Positions 1-7,281 of a stretch of DNA of 9,865 nucleotides are shown here, one piece after another. Numbering within the stretch: position 1 is the first letter of the stretch; every line of letters begins with the position of its first letter. The translations under genes and the position numbers were made by a program. Under the pieces are notes generated by a model. That model had not been told where the DNA came from and did no database searches. It saw nothing but the letters and a program-made list of their open reading frames with translations. Source of the stretch: Dehalococcoidia bacterium (GTDB lineage Bacteria; Chloroflexota; Dehalococcoidia; E44-bin15; DAOWNJ01); the NCBI GenBank assembly GCA_030642645.1, contig DAOWNJ010000025.1, positions 1-9,865 on the forward strand, written 5' to 3'.

Positions 1-99
1 AATCAGCTACTAAACCAGTTTCGGCAGACACAGAAGATGATGAAGCAGGTGGGGAAGGGGCGGGGGCTACCCCCTTTGTTTAAGGCTCAATCGAGGTAG
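1..99 (+). CDS. ffh: Signal recognition particle protein Ffh, C-terminal end (partial)
   Basis: Frame 1 on the plus strand is open from the window edge to a TAG at 97-99 and encodes 32 residues. It begins NQLLNQFRQTQKMMKQ and ends in a short basic, Gly- and Pro-containing tail. The pattern of an N-Q-L-L-x-Q-F segment followed by Q-K-M-M-K-Q matches the end of the methionine-rich M domain of Ffh/SRP54, which holds SRP RNA and signal peptides during co-translational targeting to the membrane. Only the 3' end is present; the GTPase domain lies to the left of the window. The gene converges on rpoD and its last 13 bases overlap the end of rpoD. The fragment is short, so the call rests on one motif, but the motif is characteristic. 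Confidence 0.8.
   Translation, partial: NQLLNQFRQTQKMMKQVGKGRGLPPLFKAQSR
62..81 (+). terminator. Possible intrinsic terminator hairpin at the end of ffh
   Basis: On the plus strand GGGGG (62-66) can pair with CCCCC (70-74) across the three-base loop CTA, followed by TTTGTTT (75-81). This is the layout of a Rho-independent terminator for the rightward ffh transcript. On the minus strand the same stem is followed by a C-rich stretch and no T tract, so it would not serve rpoD well. The stem is only five pairs, and the element ends before the ffh stop codon. Termination here would give a message without a stop, which argues against efficient use. Confidence 0.3.
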
Positions 100-1541
100 T
101 CCTTTAGCTTCTTGGAACGGCTGGGGTGGCGTAGCTTCCTCAGGGCCTTCGCCTCGATCTGACGGATGCGTTCCCTTGTGACACCGAACTCCTTTCCTAC
201 CTCCTCAAGTGTCCTTGCTCTCCCATCCTCGATCCCAAATCTGAGCTGAAGCACCCTTCTCTCCCTGGGACTCAGGGTGGAGAGAACCTCATCTATCTGC
301 TCCCTTAATAGCTGGTAGGAGGCGACATCGGCAGGAGGTACGGCATGCCGATCCTCTATGAAGTCTCCGAGGTGGCTGTTCTCCTCCTCCCCGATCGGTG
401 TCTCCAGTGATACCGGCTCCTGTGATATCTTCATTACCTCCCTCACCTTCTCAGGTGATATCTCCATCCCCTCTGATAGCTCCTCGCTGGTGGGCTCATG
501 CCCATACTCCTGGACAAGATGGCGGCTTGTGCGAAGGAGCTTGTTTATCGTCTCCACCATATGAACCGGGATGCGGATGGTTCTTGCCTGATCGGCTATC
601 GCCCTTGTTATCGCCTGCCTTATCCACCAGGTTGCATAGGTGCTGAACTTGTATCCCCTTCGATAATCAAACTTCTCCACCGCCTTTATGAGACCTATAT
701 TCCCCTCCTGGACGAGGTCGAGGAGGCTCATCCCCCTCCCCATATACTTCTTGGCGACGCTCACCACAAGCCGAAGGTTGGCCTCGGTGAGGTGGTCGTT
801 GGCCCTCTCCCCCTCATGCTTCACCCTCCTGAGGTGTGCCCTCAGGCTATCCTCATAACCATCGATGGAGGCCAAAAATTCGGTGGAATCGAGCAGGTCA
901 CCCAGCTCGGAGAGCGAGATGTCCTCTCTCAGGATATTGAATATCGCCGGCGGGAGGAGGCGGGTGTCAAGGGATAGCTTTCGAATCATCTCCATGGCCC
1001 CATCAGGGGTTATCTCCATCCTCTTGGCGATGGCAGTCATGAGTTCCTGGTCAAACACACCATCGAGGGTGGCGCGAAGGGTCGGGTCATGGACTATCTT
1101 GCCCAGGCTCAGGGGAGTGGGAAGGGATAGCTCCTCGGACAGGGAACCGATGAGCTCAGACGCGTGGTAGATGTTCTCCAGAAGGGTGAGGACTATATCT
1201 CGGGCTTTGGGGTTCTTTCCCTCCCTATTAAACCACCCCTCCTCGATGCCATTTATATACTTGCCTTCCTCTATCCTCATGGCGAGGGCCCTTTCCTCAT
1301 TAGCGGTAAGCAGGTGCATCCGCCCGATCTCCAGAAGATACATCCTGACAGGGTCCTCGACTAACTCCTGATCCTCAGGCTTCAGCTTCGGCTCCAGCCA
1401 TTCTATGTTGTGTTCCTCGGCAGCTATCTCTTCGTCTGGTGGATGGATATCGTGAAGACTACCCTCGATATTTTCTGAATGCAGCTTCCCTTCCATTTCA
1501 ACCCCCATATCGGGTATCATCCCCTTGTTCTTCCTTGCCAC
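87..1541 (-). CDS. rpoD: RNA polymerase primary sigma factor RpoD (SigA)
   Basis: Primary (housekeeping) sigma factor, which directs RNA polymerase to -10/-35 promoters. It has 484 residues. Region 1.2 is at about 62-95 (DPVRMYLLEIG), region 2 at about 250-327 with the core-binding and -10 recognition helix (STYATWWIRQAITR, residues 300-313), region 3 at about 328-405, and region 4 at about 420-478. The region 4.2 helix-turn-helix is at 444-470 (TLEEVGKEFGVTRERIRQIE). A variable segment of about 150 residues separates regions 1.2 and 2. The acidic N-terminus is short and no clear region 1.1 is seen. The start is GTG at 1541, supported by GAGGAG at 1550-1555 with 8 bases of spacing. The site lies inside dnaG, with which rpoD overlaps by 25 bases, suggesting coupled translation. 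It is the last gene of the cluster and its 3' end overlaps convergent ffh. Confidence 0.97.
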   Translation of the reverse strand: MARKNKGMIPDMGVEMEGKLHSENIEGSLHDIHPPDEEIAAEEHNIEWLEPKLKPEDQELVEDPVRMYLLEIGRMHLLTANEERALAMRIEEGKYINGIEEGWFNREGKNPKARDIVLTLLENIYHASELIGSLSEELSLPTPLSLGKIVHDPTLRATLDGVFDQELMTAIAKRMEITPDGAMEMIRKLSLDTRLLPPAIFNILREDISLSELGDLLDSTEFLASIDGYEDSLRAHLRRVKHEGERANDHLTEANLRLVVSVAKKYMGRGMSLLDLVQEGNIGLIKAVEKFDYRRGYKFSTYATWWIRQAITRAIADQARTIRIPVHMVETINKLLRTSRHLVQEYGHEPTSEELSEGMEISPEKVREVMKISQEPVSLETPIGEEENSHLGDFIEDRHAVPPADVASYQLLREQIDEVLSTLSPRERRVLQLRFGIEDGRARTLEEVGKEFGVTRERIRQIEAKALRKLRHPSRSKKLKDYLD

Positions 1542-3295
1542 CCTCTCTTCTCCTCACTGAATATCTCCTTTAGCTCTTTTGAGACCTCGATTAGCTGCTC
1601 CTCAAACTGAGAAGGCTCCTCAACGCTGCATCCAGAGAAAAGGAGCTCCCCCTGTTCCTTTATTAGACCCCTCAGCATCCGCTCCCTGAGGCGGCGGATG
1701 CAGTCGGAGAGGGCCACCCCCGTCTCCCTCTCGCTTGCCGGGGGGAGTTCCTTATAGATGAGCGAATCGAGGTGCTCATGTAGGCTCTGGTTAAGGGCCT
1801 GGTGGATGCCATCTATATCCGGATAGCGTTGCCAGGCTGAGAATACCTCCCGGTTCTCGATACGCTCGAAGTAGTCTTGTGATAGACCCCCCCCAAGTCC
1901 CCTCAACTCTGGATGCTGGAGGAAGAGCGAGAGGCAGTGCTCCTCTAGGGGGTCGCCGGTGATGGGGGGGGTAGCATCGGCCTGTTCCCTACCCGTGCCT
2001 TTAGGGCGAGGCCTCCTTATAGCACTATCTACGGTTCGCTCATCAACCCTTATCAACCCTGCAATTCTCTGGATGTAGTGTGCCCTCAGTATTGGATCGG
2101 GCATGGCCTGGATATAGGGGCCAAGCCTCTCAACCACAGCCGACTTATCCCTGGGGTCTCGTGGATCGAGATTTGAGGTAACAGCATTGAAAACGAAGTC
2201 AGCCCAGGGGAGGGCCTCATCCACCATCCTCTTCCACCCCTCTGGGTCTTCCCTTATGAGCTCATCGGGGTCCTTCCCCGGTGGCATCCCTATGACCCTG
2301 ACATCGGCCTCCTGGGCAACATATTTCCCTGAGCGGCGCTGGGTTGCATGCCATACAGAGTCAAGCTCTCTCAGTGTTGCTTCCCTTCCGGCAACATCGG
2401 CATCCAGGGCCATAACGATATCCTTTGCATAGTGCTTGATAGCTGATGCCTGCCTTTCCCCGAGGGATGTCCCCATGGAGGCGACCACATTTGTTATGCC
2501 ATGTTGATGTGCGGTGAGGACATCCATATACCCCTCAACGATGATGGCCAGCTTCTCCCTCCTGATTGCTACCCTGGCCCGATCGAGCCCGTATAATATG
2601 GCGCTCTTATCGAATATCTCTGTCTTTGGGGAGTTGAGGTATTTAGGGGTTACCTCATCAAGGGCCCTTGCCCCAAAGCCACATGTTCTGCCATGAGCAT
2701 CATTGATCGGGAACATGAGGCGACCTCTGAAGAGGTCGTAGCCACTGCCAACCTCCTTCTGAGCCAGTAGTCCCGCCATCATCATCTCATCCTCGTGGTA
2801 GCCCCTCCCCCCCAAATATTTTCGGAGCGAATCCCAGTCAGGAAGGCTGAAGCCAAGCTGGAACTCCTCGATCGTCTTTCTGGAGATTCCCCTCCCCTCA
2901 AGATAGTTTCGGGCAAATTCAGCATCCGGGGAGGCGAGGAGGAGGTTATGATAGAAGTTTCTTGCTGCCTCATTTGCCTCGTAAAGTCTCTCAAACTCCT
3001 TCTCCTCCCTGGGGGCAAGGGGAACCCCTGCCCGATCAGCGAGGATGCGAAGCGCCTCCCCGAAGTCGACATTTTCCTTTTTCATAATGAAGGAGAATAT
3101 ATCGCCACCTGTTGCACACGCCCCGAAGCATCGCCAGCTCCCCCTCTCGGGGAAGACAAAGAATGAGGGGGTCTTCTCGGAGTGAAAAGGACAGAGGGCC
3201 CTGAAGCTTCGTCCCGATTTTTTAAGTCCCGGGACATAATCCGAGACGAGCTCAACTATATCTATCCTTTCCTTCATCTCATCGATGACGCTCAT
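1517..3295 (-). CDS. dnaG: DNA primase DnaG
   Basis: Makes RNA primers for DNA replication on single-stranded template, working with the replicative helicase. Its 592 residues are a normal family length. The N-terminal CHC2 zinc finger has ligands C35, H38, C56 and C60, with the flanking CPFHSEKTPSF motif. The catalytic core follows at about 120-250. The Toprim fold at about 249-335 holds E254 in EGYMD and the metal-binding pair D298/D300 in ALDADVAG. The C-terminal part (about 445-592) is poorly conserved and sits where the helicase-binding domain belongs. The second zinc knuckle is C-x3-C (CFGAC), where the usual form is C-x2-C. ATG at 3295 overlaps the dgt stop as ATGA, and GAGG at 3306-3309 provides a ribosome site. 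Position between dgt and rpoD fits a macromolecular synthesis operon. Confidence 0.97.
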   Translation of the reverse strand: MSVIDEMKERIDIVELVSDYVPGLKKSGRSFRALCPFHSEKTPSFFVFPERGSWRCFGACATGGDIFSFIMKKENVDFGEALRILADRAGVPLAPREEKEFERLYEANEAARNFYHNLLLASPDAEFARNYLEGRGISRKTIEEFQLGFSLPDWDSLRKYLGGRGYHEDEMMMAGLLAQKEVGSGYDLFRGRLMFPINDAHGRTCGFGARALDEVTPKYLNSPKTEIFDKSAILYGLDRARVAIRREKLAIIVEGYMDVLTAHQHGITNVVASMGTSLGERQASAIKHYAKDIVMALDADVAGREATLRELDSVWHATQRRSGKYVAQEADVRVIGMPPGKDPDELIREDPEGWKRMVDEALPWADFVFNAVTSNLDPRDPRDKSAVVERLGPYIQAMPDPILRAHYIQRIAGLIRVDERTVDSAIRRPRPKGTGREQADATPPITGDPLEEHCLSLFLQHPELRGLGGGLSQDYFERIENREVFSAWQRYPDIDGIHQALNQSLHEHLDSLIYKELPPASERETGVALSDCIRRLRERMLRGLIKEQGELLFSGCSVEEPSQFEEQLIEVSKELKEIFSEEKRGWQGRTRG

Positions 3296-4317
3296 ATTTT
3301 GATTCCCTCAGCCATCCTCATTGCATACTGGTCGGTCATCCCTGCGATGTAATCTGTAACCCTCCTCTCCACATCCTCCTCCCCTATATTATACTCCTTT
3401 GGCAACAAATCCGTATGCTTGGTGAAATAGTGGTAGAGGAGTCTCACTATTTCTCTTGCCCTCTGGGCCTCCTCCTGGGCTGAGCGCACATTATAAACCC
3501 TCTCAAAGAGAAAGTCTCGAAGCGTGTTTGCCGCCTCAAGGACCTCTGGGCTCATCCCGATTGAGGGGCTGGGGCCGTCACCGGTCGCCGCCCAGGAATA
3601 AGCGATAATGTCGCAGACAAGGGTATTGATCCTCTCAGAATGGGAATTCCCCAAAACAGTAATGGCTGGCTTGGGCAGGTCGTCCTCGGTGATGATATTT
3701 GCCCTTATAGCATCCCCGATGTCATGGTTTATATAGGCGACGACATCTGCTATCTTCACCACCTGCCCCTCAAGGGTCCCAACATTCCCCCACCCCACGC
3801 CGAATATATCCACCCTTGTCTTTGAGTGACTGAGGATACCCTCCCTGACCTCCCAGGTGAGGTTCAGTCCCTCCCCGCCCTTCTCCAGGACATCGACAAC
3901 CCTCAGGCTCTGCTCATTGTGCCTGAAACCCGGGGGGTAGAGCTCATTGAGGACCTCCTCCCCGATATGCCCGAAGGGGGTATGGCCCAGGTCATGACCA
4001 AGGGCTATGGCCTCGGTGAGGTCCTCGTTCAGATTCAGTGCCCTCGATATGGTTCTGGCGATCTGAGATACCTCAAGGGTATGGGTGAGCCTGGTAACAT
4101 AGTGATCACCTGAGGGGGCGATGAACACCTGTGTCTTATGCTTGAGGCGTCGAAATGCATTACAGTGGATTATGCGGTCCCGGTCCCGCTGAAATGCAGT
4201 TCTCACAGGGCAGGGGGGCTCCTGCCTGAGCCTCCCACGAGAAAGTCGGCTCCTTGTGGCATGGGGGGAAAGCCTCTCCTCCCTCTCCTCTAGTCTTTGA
4301 CGAACATCATGGAGCAT
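3292..4317 (-). CDS. dgt: dGTP triphosphohydrolase-like HD-domain protein
   Basis: HD-superfamily phosphohydrolase of the dGTPase-like group, which cleaves dNTPs to deoxynucleosides and triphosphate. It has 341 residues. The N-terminal signature is FQRDRDRIIHCNAFRRLKHK (42-61). Metal ligands are H79 (TRLTHTLEV), H108-D109 (GHDLGHTPFGH) and D191 (IADVVAYINHD), giving the full H...HD...D set. The lysine- and arginine-rich FRRLKHKTQVF stretch is typical of this family. The actual nucleotide preference cannot be told from sequence; many dgt-like proteins act on several dNTPs. ATG at 4317 follows the ppdK stop after three bases. No strong Shine-Dalgarno site is visible, so translation probably depends on coupling to ppdK. 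Its stop overlaps the dnaG start by 4 bases, linking control of dNTP pools to primase and sigma factor synthesis. Confidence 0.92.
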   Translation of the reverse strand: MLHDVRQRLEEREERLSPHATRSRLSRGRLRQEPPCPVRTAFQRDRDRIIHCNAFRRLKHKTQVFIAPSGDHYVTRLTHTLEVSQIARTISRALNLNEDLTEAIALGHDLGHTPFGHIGEEVLNELYPPGFRHNEQSLRVVDVLEKGGEGLNLTWEVREGILSHSKTRVDIFGVGWGNVGTLEGQVVKIADVVAYINHDIGDAIRANIITEDDLPKPAITVLGNSHSERINTLVCDIIAYSWAATGDGPSPSIGMSPEVLEAANTLRDFLFERVYNVRSAQEEAQRAREIVRLLYHYFTKHTDLLPKEYNIGEEDVERRVTDYIAGMTDQYAMRMAEGIKI

Positions 4318-4320
4318 TAT

Positions 4321-7005
4321 TTACTTGTCTCGCTCGGCGACCCCCAGGGCTGCGTGGGCGGCGGCAAGCCGAGCTACAGGGACCCTGAAGGGGGAGCAGC
4401 TTACATAATCTAGGCCAACCTGGTGACAGAATTCTATGCTTGATGGGTCACCACCGTGCTCACCACAGATGCCTATCTTCAGTTCAGGCCTTGTCTTTCG
4501 ACCAAGCTCTACCCCCGTCTTGATCAACTCCCCCACCCCCCTCCTGTCGAGCACCTGAAACGGGTTCTGGGGCAGGATGCCACGCTCAACATACTGAAGG
4601 AGGAACTTCCCCTCGGCATCGTCACGGCTACAGCCGAAGGTGGTCTGGGTGAGGTCGTTTGTGCCAAAACTGAAGAATTCAGCGTAAGTGGCGACCTCGT
4701 CTGCAGTGAGCGCAGCGCGAGGGATCTCGATCATAGTCCCGACCTTACAGGGGATGGTGAAACCGAACTCAGACTCAACCTCCCTTGCCACCCCTTCCAG
4801 CTCGTCCCTGATCACCTTGATCTCGTTTGCATGGCTCACCAGGGGGACCATAATCTCGGGATGGACATCTATACCCTCTCTCATCAGCTCTCCGCAAGCG
4901 GTGAGGATAGCATGAAGCTGCATCTTATAGATATCCTCAAACATAATACCCAGGCGGCACCCCCTGAGACCAAGCATGGGGTTCATCTCGCGCATGCTAT
5001 CGACAGAACGAAGCAGCTTCTCCCTCTCGGCTAGCTTTGTGGGGTCATCCCCCTTGATTCGGAGCTCGGTTGTCTCCACAAGTAGCTCCTCGTAGCTGGG
5101 CAGGAACTCGTGGAGCGGTGGGTCAAGGAGCCTTATAACCACCGGCTTACCGGCCATCACCCTGAATATCCCCTTGAAGTCCTCCGTCTGGAACCTTACT
5201 AGGTCTTCAAGGGCCTTATGGTAATCATCCGATGCCTCCGAGGCCCCAAGGATCATCTTGTGGACAATGGGTAGGCGCTCCTCCTCAAAGAACATATGCT
5301 CTGTGCGGCAGAGTCCAATGCCCTCGCAACCAAACTCAAGCGCCTTGGCAGCGTCTCTGGGATAGTCAGCATTGGCCCATACCCCTAGCCTCCTCACCTC
5401 ATCGGCCCAGCCAAGGAGGGTCAGGAGCTCAGCTTCTTTTGAGAAATCGGGGTCTACAGATGGGATACCTCCTCGGAAGACCTCCCCGGTTGTCCCATCG
5501 ATGCTTATTACATCGTTTTCCCTGATAATCCCGCCATTTACCCTGAAGAAACGCCCCTCCAGGTCGATCTGGAGCGCCTCGCAGCCGGCAATACAGGGTT
5601 TGCCAAGCCCTCGGGCAACGACCGCGGCATGGCTTGTGGCCCCACCACGGCAGGTCAGGATGCCCTTGGCTTTCAACATCCCGTGAACATCATCCGGGGT
5701 GGTCTCAGGGCGGACAAGGATGACGCTTTCACCTCCCGATGCCATCTCCTCTGCCCGGTCGGGATCGAATACCGCCTTCCCACTTGCCGCACCCGGGGAG
5801 GCATTAAGCCCCTTAGCCAGAAGACCATCCCGATTCTTGATCTCCTCCTTTGCCTTTTCGTCAAACCTTGGGAGCAAAAGTTGAGAAACCTGGCCTGGCT
5901 CAATGCGCCCGATCGCCTCCTCCTTGGTGATGAGGCCCTCATTCACCATATCAACCGCTATCTTCAGGGCTGCCTTTGCTGTGCGCTTGCCAGTCCTGGT
6001 CTGTAGCATATACAGCTTCCTCCGCTCGACGGTGAACTCGAAGTCCTGAATATCCCGGTAGTGAGTCTCGAGCTTGTCTGCTATCCGGGAGAGCTCCCCA
6101 TAGATATCGGGCATCTCGTCCTTCAGGTCTATGACATTATGCGGTGTGCGGATCCCAGCCACAACATCCTCCCCCTGCGCATTGGCAAGGTATTCGCCAT
6201 AAAGGAGTCTCTCCCCGGTGGCCGGGTCGCGGGTGAAGACCACCCCGGTCCCGCTATCATTTCCCATGTTTCCGAAGACCATGCTAACCACGCTGACCGC
6301 TGTTCCCAGGTCATGGGGGATGTTGTTGAAGTTTCGATAGCTTATAGCTCTTCTGCTGTTCCAGCTCTCAAACACCGCATTTATCGCCAGCATGAGTTGC
6401 TTCTTAGGGTCATCCGGAAAGGCCTTCCCTGTCTCCCTTTCCACCAGCCCCTTGAACTCAGAGGCAATCTCTTTGAGGTTATCAGCATCAAGGTCGGTAT
6501 CCAGTTTTGCCCCCACCTTTTGCTTGAATCGGTCAAATATCTCATCAAATCCTTCAACATTGAGCGCGATCTTCCCGAACATCTGAATAAAGCGGCGGTA
6601 GATATCGTAGGCGAAGCGTTCGTCGCCCGTCAGTTTGATTATTCCCCTCATGGTCTCATCGTTCAGACCGAGATTCAGGACGGTATCCATCATCCCGGGC
6701 ATGGAGAACTTGGCTCCGGAGCGGACGGAGACAAGCAGTGGTTTTTGGGGGTCACCGAAGCCCTTTCCTGTTTCCGTTTCTATCCTGTGAAGGGCCACCA
6801 GGGCCTGCTCCCACATAGCCGGAGGAAAGTCCTTATCTCTAGCATAGTACTCCCTACAGGCCTCGGTAGTGATGGTGAACCCGGGTGGAACCGGCAAGCC
6901 CGCATTGGTCATCTCACAGAGCCCTGCCCCCTTGCCCCCGAGAAGGTCTCTCATCTCGGCATTTCCCTCGGGGAAGAGATAAACCCACTTCCTGGTCTCA
7001 GCCAT
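4321..7005 (-). CDS. ppdK: Pyruvate, phosphate dikinase
   Basis: Cytoplasmic enzyme interconverting ATP + phosphate + pyruvate and AMP + PPi + phosphoenolpyruvate. In anaerobes it serves gluconeogenesis or PPi-dependent glycolysis. Its 894 residues are full family length. The N-terminal ATP-grasp part (1-340) includes GGKGAGLCEM and the VSVRSGAK segment near 93-99. The swivelling phosphohistidine domain has H459 in GGATSHAAVVARGLGKPC, with T457 at the place where a PDRP-type regulator modifies the enzyme in other organisms. The C-terminal PEP/pyruvate barrel (about 520-890) has GIGLCRTEHMFF, GTNDLTQTTFG and the acid/base C847 in GICGEHGG. The start ATG at 7005 has a perfect AAGGAGG 9 bases upstream. 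It lies 41 bases after the small unknown gene and 3 bases before dgt. No regulator gene of the PDRP type is in the window. Confidence 0.97.
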   Translation of the reverse strand: MAETRKWVYLFPEGNAEMRDLLGGKGAGLCEMTNAGLPVPPGFTITTEACREYYARDKDFPPAMWEQALVALHRIETETGKGFGDPQKPLLVSVRSGAKFSMPGMMDTVLNLGLNDETMRGIIKLTGDERFAYDIYRRFIQMFGKIALNVEGFDEIFDRFKQKVGAKLDTDLDADNLKEIASEFKGLVERETGKAFPDDPKKQLMLAINAVFESWNSRRAISYRNFNNIPHDLGTAVSVVSMVFGNMGNDSGTGVVFTRDPATGERLLYGEYLANAQGEDVVAGIRTPHNVIDLKDEMPDIYGELSRIADKLETHYRDIQDFEFTVERRKLYMLQTRTGKRTAKAALKIAVDMVNEGLITKEEAIGRIEPGQVSQLLLPRFDEKAKEEIKNRDGLLAKGLNASPGAASGKAVFDPDRAEEMASGGESVILVRPETTPDDVHGMLKAKGILTCRGGATSHAAVVARGLGKPCIAGCEALQIDLEGRFFRVNGGIIRENDVISIDGTTGEVFRGGIPSVDPDFSKEAELLTLLGWADEVRRLGVWANADYPRDAAKALEFGCEGIGLCRTEHMFFEEERLPIVHKMILGASEASDDYHKALEDLVRFQTEDFKGIFRVMAGKPVVIRLLDPPLHEFLPSYEELLVETTELRIKGDDPTKLAEREKLLRSVDSMREMNPMLGLRGCRLGIMFEDIYKMQLHAILTACGELMREGIDVHPEIMVPLVSHANEIKVIRDELEGVAREVESEFGFTIPCKVGTMIEIPRAALTADEVATYAEFFSFGTNDLTQTTFGCSRDDAEGKFLLQYVERGILPQNPFQVLDRRGVGELIKTGVELGRKTRPELKIGICGEHGGDPSSIEFCHQVGLDYVSCSPFRVPVARLAAAHAALGVAERDK

Positions 7006-7014
7006 CCTGAAAAA

Positions 7015-7021
7015 CCTCCTT
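7015..7021 (-). promoter_or_regulatory. Strong ribosome binding site of ppdK
   Basis: The minus strand reads AAGGAGG, a perfect match to the 16S anti-Shine-Dalgarno core, with 9 bases before the ATG at 7005. It fixes the ppdK start and suggests that ppdK is translated independently and strongly within the cluster. Confidence 0.85.
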
Positions 7022-7046
7022 ATTTTATCATCTATACCGACCTGGC

Positions 7047-7259
7047 TTATTGGCCGACAGGTATCTGCCCCCAGTCTATCTTCTCCGGCTCCTTCGCCAG
7101 GTTCTTCTCACGGGCCATCTCCCTCACCGCCAGGATGGTGGTGTTGACCTCCGGGGTGAGGAGAACCCAGTCGTCCCCTGATGGGATCCAGTAGGGGGAG
7201 CTTATACGAACGGCCTTGAGCTCCTTTTTGTTCAGGTAGATACCAAGCTTCTCTTGCAT
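7047..7259 (-). CDS. Small conserved-looking protein of unknown function (70 aa)
   Basis: I do not recognise this protein. The frame is open further upstream to 7313, but the ATG at 7259 is preferred. It has AAGGAGG exactly 9 bases before it, while the longer version would overlap ispH by 32 bases and add an Arg/Gly-rich leader unlike a normal N-terminus. The 70-residue product is charged and soluble-looking, with no signal peptide, membrane segment or cysteine. It has an early basic stretch (LNKKELKAVRIS), an aromatic centre (YWIPSGDDWVLL, 23-34), a likely helix at about 38-54 (NTTILAVREMAREKN) and a tail with a third Trp (IDWGQIPVGQ). It lies 22 bases after ispH and 41 bases before ppdK, with a ribosome site as strong as that of ppdK. 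It is very probably a real gene; its role is unknown. Confidence 0.75.
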   Translation of the reverse strand: MQEKLGIYLNKKELKAVRISSPYWIPSGDDWVLLTPEVNTTILAVREMAREKNLAKEPEKIDWGQIPVGQ

Positions 7260-7268
7260 CCTAGGAGA

Positions 7269-7275
7269 CCTCCTT
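7269..7275 (-). promoter_or_regulatory. Strong ribosome binding site of the 70-aa gene
   Basis: The minus strand reads AAGGAGG, 9 bases before the ATG at 7259. The motif and spacing are identical to those of ppdK. It decides the start of the small gene and is the best argument that the gene is translated. Confidence 0.8.
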
Positions 7276-7281
7276 TTATTA

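Noticed and set aside
62..86. Intrinsic terminator for rpoD on the minus strand
   Set aside because: The hairpin is present, but on the minus strand it is followed by GCCCCTTCCCC and not a T tract.
498..977. 159-codon plus-strand open frame opposite rpoD
   Set aside because: It lies opposite the conserved sigma regions 2-3, is rich in Pro/Leu/His as expected of a shadow frame, and has no domain or ribosome site of note.
4456..5034. 192-codon plus-strand open frame opposite the C-terminal barrel of ppdK
   Set aside because: It is a shadow of PPDK coding sequence; no family resemblance was seen.
7022..7060. Possible ppdK promoter (TATAGA or TAAAAT before the ppdK ribosome site)
   Set aside because: No -35-like hexamer lies 16-18 bases upstream of either box, and TAAAAT would start transcription in or past the ribosome site.
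6061..7194. 377-codon open frame on the plus strand opposite ppdK and the small gene
   Set aside because: It is antisense to strongly conserved PPDK motifs, shows no recognisable domain, and is explained by the codon composition of the opposite strand.
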